This document shows positions 50,707 through 59,732 of a stretch of 64,000 nt of DNA, in pieces. Within the stretch, counting starts at the first letter, position 1. Every line of letters begins with the position of its first letter. The stretch comes from Phycisphaerales bacterium (lineage in GTDB: Bacteria; Planctomycetota; Phycisphaerae; UBA1845). The notes below the pieces were generated by a model. The model worked only from the letters and a program-made list of their open reading frames with translations. It did not search any database and had not been told where the DNA came from. The translations under genes were made by a program, and so were the position numbers. Where the stretch lies: positions 104,021-168,020 of the forward strand of contig JADZBE010000034.1 in assembly GCA_020852275.1 (NCBI GenBank). The letters are read 5' to 3'.

Positions 50707-52977
50707 TTACGGTTGCGGGCCGCAGGTGATGCTCGCCTCAACACCGCATTCGATCATGGCCACGAAATGGCGGCCGATCGGAATGCCGAAGTACTTCGCC
50801 TTAGCCTTGCCGTTGGCGTTGATGTTCTTCGTCACGTCCGTATTCGGATTGCTGTCCAAACGGAACGTCGCCGGCTGACCGGGAACGCCGTTGTACAGTT
50901 TCGAGATGACGGTGATGGTGTTGTCGGTATTGAGCTTGCAGCGCATCTGGAGGTACTCCAGACCCGTGCAATCTCCCGGCTCGTCGCACGCATCGCCGAT
51001 GCCGTCGCCGTCGCCGTCCTCCTGACCGGGATTGAAGACGTCAGGACAGTTGTCCTCGCAATCGGCCACGCCGTCGCCGTCGGTGTCGGTATCAGGCACG
51101 CCGCAACCGCAGACGCCCTCTTCAATCTTGTTCGGATCCTCCGGGCAGCCGTCGTGGCAGTCGGCGGTTCCGTCGCCGTCGGTGTCCGTGTCCGGCGTGC
51201 CGCAGCCGCAGACGCCTTCCTCAATTTTGTTAGGATCCTCCGGGCAGCCGTCGATGCAGTCAGCCGTGCCGTCCCCGTCCGTATCGGTGTCAGGCACGCC
51301 GCACCCGCAGATTCCCGCGTCGGTCTTGTTCGGATCCTCCGGGCAGCCGTCGTGGCAGTCGGCGGTTCCGTCGCCGTCGGTATCGGTGTCAGGCACGCCG
51401 CACCCGCAGATTCCCGCGTCGGTCTTGTCCGGATCCTCCGGGCAGCCGTCGTGGCAGTCAGCGGTCCCGTCGCCATCCGTGTCCGTGTCAGGCACGCCGC
51501 AACCGCAGACGCCTTCTTCAATCTTATTCGGATCGTCCGGGCAGCCGTCGTGGCAGTCAGCCGTCCCGTCGCCATCCGTGTCCGTGTCCGGCACGCCGCA
51601 ACCGCAGACGCCTTCTTCAATCTTGTTCGGATCGTCCGGGCAGCCGTCGATGCAGTCGGCCGTCCCGTCGCCGTCGGTGTCCGTGTCCGGCGTGCCGCAG
51701 CCGCAGACGCCTTCTTCAATCTTGTTCGGATCCTCCGGGCAGCCGTCGTTGCAGTCAGCGGTCCCGTCGCCATCCGTGTCCGTGTCCGGCGTGCCGCATC
51801 CGCAGACGCCTTCTTCAATCTTGTTCGGATCGCCCGGGCAGCCGTCGTTGCAGTCAGCCGTGCCGTCGCCATCCGTGTCCGTGTCCGGCGTGCCGCAGCC
51901 GCAGACGCCTTCCTCAATCTTGTTCGGATCGTCCGGGCAGCCGTCGATGCAGTCAGCGGTCCCGTCGCCATCCGTGTCCGTGTCCGGCGTGCCGCAGCCG
52001 CAGACGCCTTCTTCACTCTTGTTCGGATCCTCCGGGCAGCCGTCGCAAGCGTCGCCAGCGCCATCGCCGTCGCCGTCCTCCTGACCGGGGTTATAAACCT
52101 CAGGGCAGTTGTCCACGTCTCCGCAGATGCCGTCCCCGTCGACGTCGTTGAGTGGATCGTTGTCGCAGGCGTCGCAGTCGTCGATGAATCCATCGCCATC
52201 CGAGTCGGTCTCGATGTAGTCCGAGACGCAGTCTCCGTCGCAGTCGACGATGGAGTAGTTGAGATTGCCGGGATTCAGCGTCGGCGGGGTCGACTCGCCG
52301 ATCGTGCTCCAGCCGAAATGCTGGCCCGTGACGAAGTTGTACGGACCCGGCGCGGCGCCGGTGATGGTGCCGCCCGCCCAGAGGAGCGGCGCGCTTCCGC
52401 AGCGGATGCGATACAACGCCATGATGGTGCCCGTGCTCGGATGTCCCAGCTTCGTGCCGCCCAGGTCGTCGCCGTATTCGCTGTCCGACGTGCCGCCATC
52501 CGTGTAGCTCACCGCGTCCACCGGCGTGAAGTCGGGGAGGGGAGCGTCCAGCGTGCCATCATTGTTGCCGTCGAAATCCTGCCCGGCGCTGAACGTGCCG
52601 CCGTAGCCGATGACGAACGTGTCGGTCCCGTTTTCCATATCCGGATTGAAGTCGAAGATGACCACGCTGGTGCCCGCGTCCGGCGGCGGCTGCAGCACCG
52701 TGCTCGTGTCGCGGATCAGCAGCAGGCCGTTGGCGCCGGCCGTGTAACTGCTGAGGTTGAGCGCCACGTCTATCTTGCCGGACTCCGTTCCGTCGCCATC
52801 GATCGTCAGCAACCACCACCCGCCGAATGAGAAGCCGGGGGTCGTCTGTATCTCGACGGACTCCTGCCCCTGATCGGTGCTGGGTCCGTCGAAGATCACC
52901 TCACTGATGAACGTCTGCCCGCTTGCCGCGGTCGCCAGTGCGCAGAGCATCCCCAACGCCACCCATCGTTTTGACAT
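50707..52977 (-). CDS. Secreted protein with ten 33-residue calcium-type repeats
   Basis: 756 residues. Start at ATG 52977 decided by GGAGGAGGAATCAGC and a signal peptide (VALGMLCALATAASGQ). Residues about 20-255: a lamin-tail-like N-terminal domain (FISEVIFDGPSTDQGQ, VEIQTTPGF). About 260-310: thrombospondin type-3-like Asp-rich loops (DGDCVSDYIETDSDGDGFID). Then ten consecutive units of 33 residues, each carrying DTDTDGDGTADC plus Cys pairs (CGCGTPD...C..GCP) and DPNK; Asp-rich loops of this kind bind calcium. It closes with another Asp-rich loop and a small domain (LEYLQMRCKLNTDNTITVIS ... NINANGKAKAKYFG) which resembles the C-terminus of the beta-helix protein at 14309. Likely extracellular, rigid, calcium-dependent surface protein. 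Confidence 0.86.
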   Translation of the reverse strand: MSKRWVALGMLCALATAASGQTFISEVIFDGPSTDQGQESVEIQTTPGFSFGGWWLLTIDGDGTESGKIDVALNLSSYTAGANGLLLIRDTSTVLQPPPDAGTSVVIFDFNPDMENGTDTFVIGYGGTFSAGQDFDGNNDGTLDAPLPDFTPVDAVSYTDGGTSDSEYGDDLGGTKLGHPSTGTIMALYRIRCGSAPLLWAGGTITGAAPGPYNFVTGQHFGWSTIGESTPPTLNPGNLNYSIVDCDGDCVSDYIETDSDGDGFIDDCDACDNDPLNDVDGDGICGDVDNCPEVYNPGQEDGDGDGAGDACDGCPEDPNKSEEGVCGCGTPDTDTDGDGTADCIDGCPDDPNKIEEGVCGCGTPDTDTDGDGTADCNDGCPGDPNKIEEGVCGCGTPDTDTDGDGTADCNDGCPEDPNKIEEGVCGCGTPDTDTDGDGTADCIDGCPDDPNKIEEGVCGCGVPDTDTDGDGTADCHDGCPDDPNKIEEGVCGCGVPDTDTDGDGTADCHDGCPEDPDKTDAGICGCGVPDTDTDGDGTADCHDGCPEDPNKTDAGICGCGVPDTDTDGDGTADCIDGCPEDPNKIEEGVCGCGTPDTDTDGDGTADCHDGCPEDPNKIEEGVCGCGVPDTDTDGDGVADCEDNCPDVFNPGQEDGDGDGIGDACDEPGDCTGLEYLQMRCKLNTDNTITVISKLYNGVPGQPATFRLDSNPNTDVTKNINANGKAKAKYFGIPIGRHFVAMIECGVEASITCGPQP
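51052..52041 (-). repeat. Ten tandem 99-bp coding repeats
   Basis: Exactly ten units of 99 bases (33 codons), starting at the GCPEDPNK codon at 52041 and ending at the ADCED codon before NCPDVFNP. Units differ at a few places (CID/CND/CHD, IEEGV/TDAGI, TPD/VPD) and the variants occur in blocks, a sign of unequal crossover. Confidence 0.93.
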
Positions 52978-53700
52978 GCTGATTCCTCCTCCAAATGCGT
53001 CAGCCGCTCGCTCCATCGCGCTCCCTGCCGCCGCTGCGGACGACCAGTCCGCTTGCTCCGGACAGGCAGATGAGCGGCACAACATCCGCGTAATCTAGGT
53101 CCGAAGCCCGGTGCTGTCAGGCGATGCGCCGCAAAGAAACGACTAATTCCCCCGGGGCTGGCAGGATCGTGCAGATGGAGCTTCTCGTCAGTGCAGCCCC
53201 CCTGCGCGGCGCGAGGGACGCGCGCACCCGCGGCACCGCGCGGGTCCGCGGGCGGACGAAGTCACCCGCATGCCGCGGTCAGAATGAGTGCGGACTGCCC
53301 GATAACCTCACCCGTTGGATTTGGGTCGCAGGACAACCCCGCCGGTTGTGGCTTCTCTCAGGGCGAGCCGCCAGAAGCAGACCTGCCAAGGAGCGGCTCC
53401 GGGCTGCCTCGCGGCCTTCCGCCTCGAGGGAATCTCCGAAAGACGGATTGACGGCATGGGACCCGCGCGCCCGATCCGGCGGACATCGTTTTGAGAGCCA
53501 CGCGCGCCGAGGGCAGGCTCGTGCCGTGCAGCGGGTTAGACCCTCACCCGGCGCCGGCCGCGACGCGTCGCGCCCCGCCCGGCCCATTCTCCGAGTCCAG
53601 TCGGCCCCGTTGCGTCCGCTCAGGCATGTTACTCGCCTTGAGGTGGATCCTCCGCACACAGCAATCTGAAGCTTAGTGCGGTTCTTGCCGATAAGGGGAG
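52978..53700. other. Intergenic stretch, no gene supported
   Basis: The first bases are the leader of the repeat protein on the minus strand. The 181-codon frame on the plus strand (53124-53669) is Arg/Pro-rich with no recognizable domain; I treat it as chance. AAGGGGAGGTGA at about 53693-53704 is the only strong ribosome-like signal and belongs to the next gene. Confidence 0.45.
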
Positions 53701-56499
53701 GTGATAGCTGCCTCGTCATTCCTGCGCTCGGTCGATCCAGTGAGGCGATTCCCGCTGCGCACGGATCGCCGCTTGCGCCGTATTCAAGCGACCACGCTGC
53801 TGCTGCTTGCCGCGCTCGCACGGAATCAAGCCTCGGCCGCGATGCTTCAGGAGGAGGCGCATGCCACGCCGTCGCGGGTGTCAGCGCCGGCCGCGCCTCC
53901 GCGAGAGTCCGTGCCGGCCACGCCCTCCGTTTCGCACCGCGTGATACACGCTTTCGACTTCAACGAGCGCCCGCTGGGCAACCTCGAGACGGTTCCCATG
54001 TACTGGGCGCCCTTCCGCGGCAAGGGCTTCCCCTTCTTCGCCGATGGCAGCCTTGACGAAAACGTCGGGCATGAGACGGCCCCGTCGTTTCGCCTTTCGT
54101 GCAGCGGACGCAACGTGTGCTTCCTCTACCAGGGCTCGCAGACGCGCGTCCGCCCCAACAGCACCTACCGAGTCGCCGGGTGCATCAAACCGGAGGCGCT
54201 GCTTCACGCGCGTGCGATGCTCGCCGCCTGCTTCCTCAACCAGAGCGGCGAGCCGATCCTCGAAGGGCTGGCGAGAAGCGAGCCGATCGGCGGCAAGGGC
54301 GGCGGCGAGTGGGTCGAAGTCAGCATGGATCTGCCAGTGGCGCCGCCCGAGGCGCGCACCATCGGTCTGCTGGTGATGATCCTCCAGCGAGATTCGTGGG
54401 ATCCCGCGGCCCGTCGAAGGGGCTACGTCGAGTTCCAGGATGTCCACGGCGGCGCGTGGTTCGACGACATTCGCGTGTACGCGCTGCCGCGCATCGAGCT
54501 GCGCTGCTCCGCGCCGACGCACGTGTTCACCGACGGCGACACGGAAGGCGTGGACATCCGCATCACATCCGCCGAGCCGAGCGGCTTGCGCTACACGGCG
54601 GTCGTCCGCGACGTCGAAGACCGAGCGGTGCTGGAGGAGTCCGCCGACGTGGAGCTTTCCGCCGAGGGCGCCTCGCGCCGGCTGAACCTTGGAGCGCTGC
54701 CCCCGGGGATTTACCGCGCCGAGCTGACGGTGTACGAGGGTGAGCAGCCGCTGACGCGGCGCGTGCTGACCTGCGCGCGCGTCGCTGCCCCGCGGCAGGG
54801 TTCGCGGATGTCCCCCGCGCGTCCGTTCGGTATCGTCATCGATCCCGCCAAGCGATGCGCGCCCGGCCTCGAGGCCGACCTCCTTCTGAGCCAGGGCGTC
54901 CGTTCGGCAAAGCTGCCCGTGTGGAGCGGGTTGCCGGACGACGATGGAAACAGCGAGGCGGGGCGGCGCGAGATCGACCAGGCCATGATGAGCCTCTACC
55001 GCGGCGGCTTTCGCTTGACGGGCGTTTTCGCGGGCCCGCCGCCGGACGTGCTCAAGGCGTCCGGCGCGTACCGCCCCGCGCTGCTGGAGATTCTAACGTC
55101 CGACCCCGCCGCCTGGTCCGCCTCCGTCGCAGAGGTCGTCGCGCCCTACGCCACCATGATTCAGGCGTGGCAGGTCGGCGCGGACGACGATCTCGAGCTG
55201 GCTTCGGACGTGCGGCTGCCGGACGGGCGCAACAAACTGCGCACGGAGATGAAGCGATTCGTCCACGAGCCCTTGATGGTCACGCCGGCCTCCTCCGCGC
55301 TGGAGCCGTCGGTCGCGCCGTCCGAAGGCGGGGATCTGTCCCTGACCCTGGGCCGGGACGTCCTGCCGGATCAGATCGAGGCGCACGTGGAAGCCTTTCG
55401 AAAGGACGGCTCGCTAGCGCTGGACCTGTTCGTCTGCTCCGCGGACGAGGACCGATACGATCGCCGCGCGCGCCTGGCCGACTGGGCGCAACGCGTGATC
55501 CTCGCACGGCACACCGGCGCGCAAACCGTGTACGTCCCGCAAACATGGAGCGTCGGGCGGGTTGACGGGATCCCCGTGGTCGAGCCGAAAGAGGAGTTCG
55601 TCCTGTTGCACACGCTCACCGACGTCCTGGGAGACGCGCAGCCCGGTTCCATCGTGGGCATCGACGAGACCGCGCGGGCCGCCGTCTTCATCCGCGGTGA
55701 AGAGGCCGTGGTGGCGCTGTGGGATCCGGCGGCCGGCGACGGCGAGCGTGAGCACGAACTGCAGCTCGACGGCGTGCGCGAAGTCGTGGACCTGTGGGGA
55801 CGGCGACAGGAGCTGACCACGTCCGCCGACGGGCGACAGCGCATCCGCCTCACGCCCATGCCCGTCCTAATCCCCGGCGCGTCGATGTGGGTGTTCGAGT
55901 TTCAAGAGAAAGCCACGCTGACGCCCGCGAGCCTGCCGTTCAGCGTCGAACCGCAGTCGCGCACGCTGTCGCTTTCCAATTCGACGTCTCAGGCGATGAG
56001 CGGAGAGGCGGAGCTGGAGCTGCCCGACGCGTGGGAAGCCAAGCCGTCCAAGCTGCGGTTCGAGCTGCCGGCGCAGGGAACCGTGACCTATCCGATCGAG
56101 CTGCGCTATCCCAGCGGAGAACCCGCGGGATCGAAGCTGCTGCGCCTGAGCATGACCATCGAGGGAACGCCGCCGCGCGTCTTTGAAAAAGAGTTCACGC
56201 TCGACCTGGGGCTGGCCGACTTGGACGTCTGGGCCACCGCCTTCACCGATCGCTCCTCGCTCGTCGTCCGCCAGACGATCCGCAACCGCTCCAGCGAGAC
56301 CCTGTCCTTTCGCGGGTTTGTCAGCGCGCCGGGTCGCGCGCGTCAGTACCGTCTCATCGCCCAGATCCCCCCGGGCGCCTCGCGCATCGAGGAATACTCC
56401 CTCCCGCAGGCCGGCGCGCTTTCAGGGAAACTGCTCCGCGTCGGGCTGCGAGAACTCGACGGCACGCGCATCCACAACCTCGAACTCCGAGCGCCCTAG
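53701..56499 (+). CDS. Large secreted protein, function unknown
   Basis: 932 residues. N-terminal signal region with Arg cluster then hydrophobic core (RRIQATTLLLLAALARNQASA). About 80-265: a jelly-roll/CBM-like domain (FDFNERPLGNLETVPMYWAP; GGAWFDDIRVYALPRIELRC). About 265-365: Ig-like. About 365-620: a TIM-barrel-like section (VRSAKLPVWSGLPDDDG, FRLTGVFAGPPPDVLK, TMIQAWQVGADDDLELAS), reminiscent of planctomycete glycoside-hydrolase-like proteins. About 640-780: beta-rich (VVALWDPAAGDGEREHELQL). About 780-932: two more beta-domains (SVEPQSRTLSLSNSTSQAMS). No catalytic motif can be named. GTG 53701 is the frame start; a GTG at 53740 sits closer to the signal sequence and may be the true start. 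Confidence 0.65.
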   Translation: MIAASSFLRSVDPVRRFPLRTDRRLRRIQATTLLLLAALARNQASAAMLQEEAHATPSRVSAPAAPPRESVPATPSVSHRVIHAFDFNERPLGNLETVPMYWAPFRGKGFPFFADGSLDENVGHETAPSFRLSCSGRNVCFLYQGSQTRVRPNSTYRVAGCIKPEALLHARAMLAACFLNQSGEPILEGLARSEPIGGKGGGEWVEVSMDLPVAPPEARTIGLLVMILQRDSWDPAARRRGYVEFQDVHGGAWFDDIRVYALPRIELRCSAPTHVFTDGDTEGVDIRITSAEPSGLRYTAVVRDVEDRAVLEESADVELSAEGASRRLNLGALPPGIYRAELTVYEGEQPLTRRVLTCARVAAPRQGSRMSPARPFGIVIDPAKRCAPGLEADLLLSQGVRSAKLPVWSGLPDDDGNSEAGRREIDQAMMSLYRGGFRLTGVFAGPPPDVLKASGAYRPALLEILTSDPAAWSASVAEVVAPYATMIQAWQVGADDDLELASDVRLPDGRNKLRTEMKRFVHEPLMVTPASSALEPSVAPSEGGDLSLTLGRDVLPDQIEAHVEAFRKDGSLALDLFVCSADEDRYDRRARLADWAQRVILARHTGAQTVYVPQTWSVGRVDGIPVVEPKEEFVLLHTLTDVLGDAQPGSIVGIDETARAAVFIRGEEAVVALWDPAAGDGEREHELQLDGVREVVDLWGRRQELTTSADGRQRIRLTPMPVLIPGASMWVFEFQEKATLTPASLPFSVEPQSRTLSLSNSTSQAMSGEAELELPDAWEAKPSKLRFELPAQGTVTYPIELRYPSGEPAGSKLLRLSMTIEGTPPRVFEKEFTLDLGLADLDVWATAFTDRSSLVVRQTIRNRSSETLSFRGFVSAPGRARQYRLIAQIPPGASRIEEYSLPQAGALSGKLLRVGLRELDGTRIHNLELRAP

Positions 56500-56952
56500 T
56501 GCAGGCGGTAGACCTCCCGGGGGGTGCAGCCGTCCCAAGACCGGCATCCCTTTCATGGAGGGGCTTGGGGAGGATTCCACCTTCGCGCGTTCCGCACGCC
56601 TACGGCGACTTGGCATTGGGCACACCGCTCCAGAACGCTGAGGCGGGAGGCCGTCGCCTCTCATTCTCAGCCCGATGCGGTCACGATGTCCGCGGCATGC
56701 GAAGGTCCGCGGAGCGCGCCAGGCGGAGGGAATGGGGAAAATAACCCACCTGCCGCGTGAGGGGCACCGGAACCTCCACAGATGGGAGGCCGCTACGGCG
56801 GTCCCATGCGAGTCCGGTGCCCATTCCGCCCGCCTCCGCCGGTTCGCCAGGGGCTGGCCGGGAAACCCGACTCGCTGTGTGCTTACCCATCCGGGTCGCT
56901 CAAGACCCGGCCGGGCCGCTGCACCCCCCTCAAAAAAATTCAGACCCGGCCC
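56500..56952. other. Intergenic stretch before the 5S gene, no gene supported
   Basis: GC-rich; short open frames are proline/arginine-rich and not convincing. It contains no tRNA-like cloverleaf that I can see. Confidence 0.45.
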
Positions 56953-56980
56953 TTGACGCCCCTTGTCCACCGGTTATCTT
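56953..56980 (+). promoter_or_regulatory. Candidate promoter of the 5S rRNA gene
   Basis: TTGACG at 56953-56958 and TATCTT at 56975-56980, spacer 16, with the RNA's 5' end six bases beyond the -10. The proximity implies the transcript starts at the mature 5S end. Confidence 0.7.
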
Positions 56981-56986
56981 CACCCT

Positions 56987-57091
56987 TGCGGTGACGATAC
57001 GTGCTGGGTCACACCCGTTCCCTTTCCGAACACGGAAGTTAAGCCTGCACGGCCGATGGTAGTCGCAAGGTGAGAGTAGGTGATTGCCGCA
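56987..57091 (+). rRNA. rrf: 5S ribosomal RNA
   Basis: About 105 bases. Loop signatures CACACCCGTTCCCTTTCCGA and ACACGGAAGTTAAGC are characteristic of bacterial 5S. The terminal stem pairs TGCGG (56987-56991) with CCGCA (57087-57091). Short for a bacterial 5S (usually near 115-120), consistent with the short 5S of planctomycetes. No 16S or 23S is in the window; the gene stands alone, with its own promoter and terminator. Confidence 0.95.
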
Positions 57092-57098
57092 CTTTTTA

Positions 57099-57124
57099 AA
57101 TACCCGCTTCGGCGGGTATTTTCA
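57099..57124 (+). terminator. Rho-independent terminator after 5S
   Basis: Stem AATACCCGC / GCGGGTATT with a TTCG loop at 57099-57120, followed by TTC; a TTTTT run (57093-57097) precedes the stem. Stable UUCG-type hairpin directly behind the 5S gene. Confidence 0.85.
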
Positions 57125-57299
57125 TGCGCCCGCCGCCCGGTTATGATTGTGCCGGTTAGCGGACCCGCCGCCCACTGCGATCCGGGGCGGCGCGCCCGCA
57201 TCGTGGACGATCTGTGCGGCATTCGTCGAGCGCGGGCGAGCGTACGCACGCAGGGATGCGGCTCAGTTCCGGCTTCGGTCGGCCAAACGAGGATCCACT

Positions 57300-57395
57300 A
57301 TGTTTATCGATCAGTTGTTCAGCGGGTTCCTGTCGAGCCTCCTGCCCGTGTTGCTGAATCTGCTGCTCTCGCTGCTGTTCGGCGGCGCGGTCTAG
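57300..57395 (+). CDS. 31-residue hydrophobic peptide
   Basis: ATG 57300 follows ACGAGGATCCACT (GAGG, 7-base spacing). It reads MFIDQLFSGFLSSLLPVLLN then LLLSLLFGGAV and stops at TAG 57395. The central run of Leu/Val/Phe would span a membrane. Too short for homology assessment. The surrounding bases do not fit another gene. It lies between the 5S terminator and mutS2, possibly with its own promoter. Confidence 0.5.
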   Translation: MFIDQLFSGFLSSLLPVLLNLLLSLLFGGAV

Positions 57396-57607
57396 CGCTT
57401 CACCTGCGGGTTCGACAAACCCCATTCGCGGCGCCAACGGGATCTTGAGTTCACCGCTCGAGAGCCTGGCAGGGTGTGCGCGCCAACCTTCCCCTCCCTC
57501 GACCGCGTTATCGTTGCTGGGCGGCACGCCGCACTCGACTCCCCCCTTGGCGGCCTGTACAAGCCCGATTCCGATTTGCTTCCCCTGAAAGGACCGGTAC
57601 GCGCCGC

Positions 57608-59521
57608 GTGAAGCACGAAAGCCTGGAAAAACTGAACTTCGAACATGTGCGAGATCGCCTGGCCTCCTGCTGCGCCTGCTCACTCGGCAAGCATCTGGCG
57701 AAGACCATCCTGCCTTCAGCCAACGAGGCCACGGTGCGGCAGTGGCTCGACCTGGGGCGCGAGTTCCACGAAGCCGCGGATGAGATCGGACCTCCGCCCA
57801 TGGGCGGCGTGTACGACGTGCGAGTGGAGATCCACGCCACGGCGCAGCCCACTCCGCTCGAGGGCGATGCCCTGGCGAAGATTTCCGACACGCTTCAGGC
57901 CACGTCCGAGCTGTGCTTGTGGTTTCATCGGCTGGACGCGCGATTCGCCCGGCTGAAGTCTCTCGGCGAGCGCATCTCCGATTACAGCGCGTTGGCGCGC
58001 GAGATTCGAGAGCAGATCGACGCCCGCGGACAGGTGCTCGATCACGCCAGCCCGAAACTGCGTTCCATCCGGCGCACGATCGAGGAAGCCCACGATCGCA
58101 TTAACGTGACGTTTGACCGCATCCTGCGCCAAACCGCCACCGTCAAGATGCTCCAGTATGCGGGCACCACGTTTCACAACGATCGCGTGGTCCTGCCCCT
58201 GCGCTCCGAGCACCGCGGACGCATCGCGGGCATCATCCACCGCAGCTCCGACTCCGGCGCCACGCTCTTCGTCGAACCCACTGAGGTCGTCGAAATCAAC
58301 AACACCATCATCTCCCTCAAGGAGGAGGAAAAAAAGGAAATCACGCGCATCCTCCGCGAGCTAAGCCGCCTCGTGCACCGGGAGGCGAAGGGCATTCTCG
58401 CCACGCTCCAGGGCATCGGTCTGCTGGACCTCAACCGGGCGAAGTGGGTGTACGCCAGGCATCATCACTGCGCGTATCCGGTCGTGGACGTCAGCGGCCA
58501 ACTGGACCTCATCGCAGCGCGACACCCCGTGCTCCTCGATCTCTTCGAGGCGGCTCCCGACGGGCCAGCGCATAAGGCGGTCGTGCCGATCGACATCCGC
58601 ATCGGCATCGACTTCGACGCGATGGTCATCACCGGTCCGAACACCGGCGGGAAAACGGTCGCGCTGAAGACCCTGGGGCTGCTGGTCCTCATGGCGCAGT
58701 CCGGGGTGCCGATCCCCGTGGCCGAAGGCTCGCGCCTGCCGGTGTACCGCGACGTTTTCGTGGACATCGGCGACGAGCAGAACCTCCAGCAATCCCTGTC
58801 CACCTTCAGCTCGCACATGTCCAACCAGCTCGCCATCCTGCGCAAGAGTGGCCGGGGATCGCTCGTGCTCATCGACGAACTTGGCGCGGGCACGGACCCG
58901 GACGAGGGCGCGGCCATCGGGCGCACGGTCATCGAGGAGCTGCTCGCCCTCGGCGCGCACGTCGTCGTCACGACGCACCTTTCAGCGCTGAAAGCCGTGG
59001 CCTACACGCGCCCGAGGGTGGACAATGCGTCCGTCGAGTTTGACGTCCAGACGCTTCGCCCGACGTATCGCCTGCTCATGGGCGAGCCGGGCAACAGCAA
59101 CGCCATCATCATCGCCGAGCGGCTCGGCATGAATGGGAGGCTTGTTCAGCAGGCGCGGCATCACCTCGACGACCGCAACCGCGCGCTCGACAAGGCCATC
59201 CGCGGCACGCTGAATTCGCGCCGCGACGCCGAGGCAGCGCTGAAAGCCGCCCGCCAGGCGAATCTTGAGGCCGACCGCGCCCGCAGGGATTTCGAGGAGA
59301 AGCAGCTCGAGCTGCAACTGGAGCGCGAAGCCTACGAGCAGTGGTCCAAGTGGCTTGCCTCGCTGAAGGGCGGCGAGCGGGTGTACGTCGCCAGCTTCGA
59401 GCAGGCGGGCAAGCTCGTCCGCCTTCAACTTCATCGCCAGATCGCCATCGTCGCCGTCGGCGCCTTTGAGATGGAAGTGCCCCTCACTGACATCCGGGCG
59501 CCGGTCGCGGAAGGAAGTTAG
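57608..59521 (+). CDS. mutS2: MutS2-family ATPase lacking the Smr nuclease domain
   Basis: 637 residues, GTG start at 57608. N-terminal opening SLEKLNFEHVRDRLASCCAC is the MutS2 pattern; core clamp to about 300; then the ATPase with Walker A GPNTGGKT at 343-350, Walker B SLVLIDELGAGTDPDEGAAI and VVTTHLSALK. A coiled-coil region (RRDAEAALKAARQANLEADR...) and a small beta segment (VYVASFEQAGKLVRLQLHRQ) follow, where standard MutS2 continues with a linker and Smr endonuclease to about 780-790. Here the stop comes first, so the Smr domain is absent. Function would be ribosome rescue or recombination control without cleavage; inferred. Confidence 0.85.
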   Translation: MKHESLEKLNFEHVRDRLASCCACSLGKHLAKTILPSANEATVRQWLDLGREFHEAADEIGPPPMGGVYDVRVEIHATAQPTPLEGDALAKISDTLQATSELCLWFHRLDARFARLKSLGERISDYSALAREIREQIDARGQVLDHASPKLRSIRRTIEEAHDRINVTFDRILRQTATVKMLQYAGTTFHNDRVVLPLRSEHRGRIAGIIHRSSDSGATLFVEPTEVVEINNTIISLKEEEKKEITRILRELSRLVHREAKGILATLQGIGLLDLNRAKWVYARHHHCAYPVVDVSGQLDLIAARHPVLLDLFEAAPDGPAHKAVVPIDIRIGIDFDAMVITGPNTGGKTVALKTLGLLVLMAQSGVPIPVAEGSRLPVYRDVFVDIGDEQNLQQSLSTFSSHMSNQLAILRKSGRGSLVLIDELGAGTDPDEGAAIGRTVIEELLALGAHVVVTTHLSALKAVAYTRPRVDNASVEFDVQTLRPTYRLLMGEPGNSNAIIIAERLGMNGRLVQQARHHLDDRNRALDKAIRGTLNSRRDAEAALKAARQANLEADRARRDFEEKQLELQLEREAYEQWSKWLASLKGGERVYVASFEQAGKLVRLQLHRQIAIVAVGAFEMEVPLTDIRAPVAEGS

Positions 59522-59557
59522 GCCGCGATCAAGATGAGAATGAGCATGTATTTCACG

Positions 59558-59654
59558 AATGGACAGGATTTACAGGATGAGCAGTATGGACGGGATCCCG
59601 TGGCCAAAGGCCCGGAACATCTGCACCCTGCTTATCCCGTTCATCCTGTCCATT
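59558..59654. repeat. Inverted dispersed repeat (AATGGACAGGAT ... ATCCTGTCCATT)
   Basis: A perfect 12-base inverted repeat at 59558-59569 and 59643-59654, about 73 bases apart, with GGATTTACAGGATGA extending one arm. Widespread bacterial repeat type; lies downstream of mutS2 and may act as a hairpin. Confidence 0.75.
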
Positions 59655-59732
59655 GCTAAGAGTCCCTGTTGTTATGGAGCGCGCCTTGGGTCACGCGCGG
59701 AGCCGCGGCGCGATCGCCGCCTCTCGGGATCA

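Noticed and set aside
51052..52041. Possible CRISPR or satellite array
   Set aside because: The 99-bp repeats are in one open frame and encode conserved calcium-type loops, so they are protein repeats.
50713..52830. A 705-codon open frame on the plus strand over the calcium-repeat gene
   Set aside because: It is the antisense of a periodic GC-rich coding sequence, with a monotonous Ala/Val/Arg composition; the minus-strand gene has signal peptide, ribosome site and real domains.
53124..53669. A 181-codon plus-strand frame in the gap before the unknown secreted protein
   Set aside because: Low-complexity Arg/Pro/Ser composition without motif or ribosome site.
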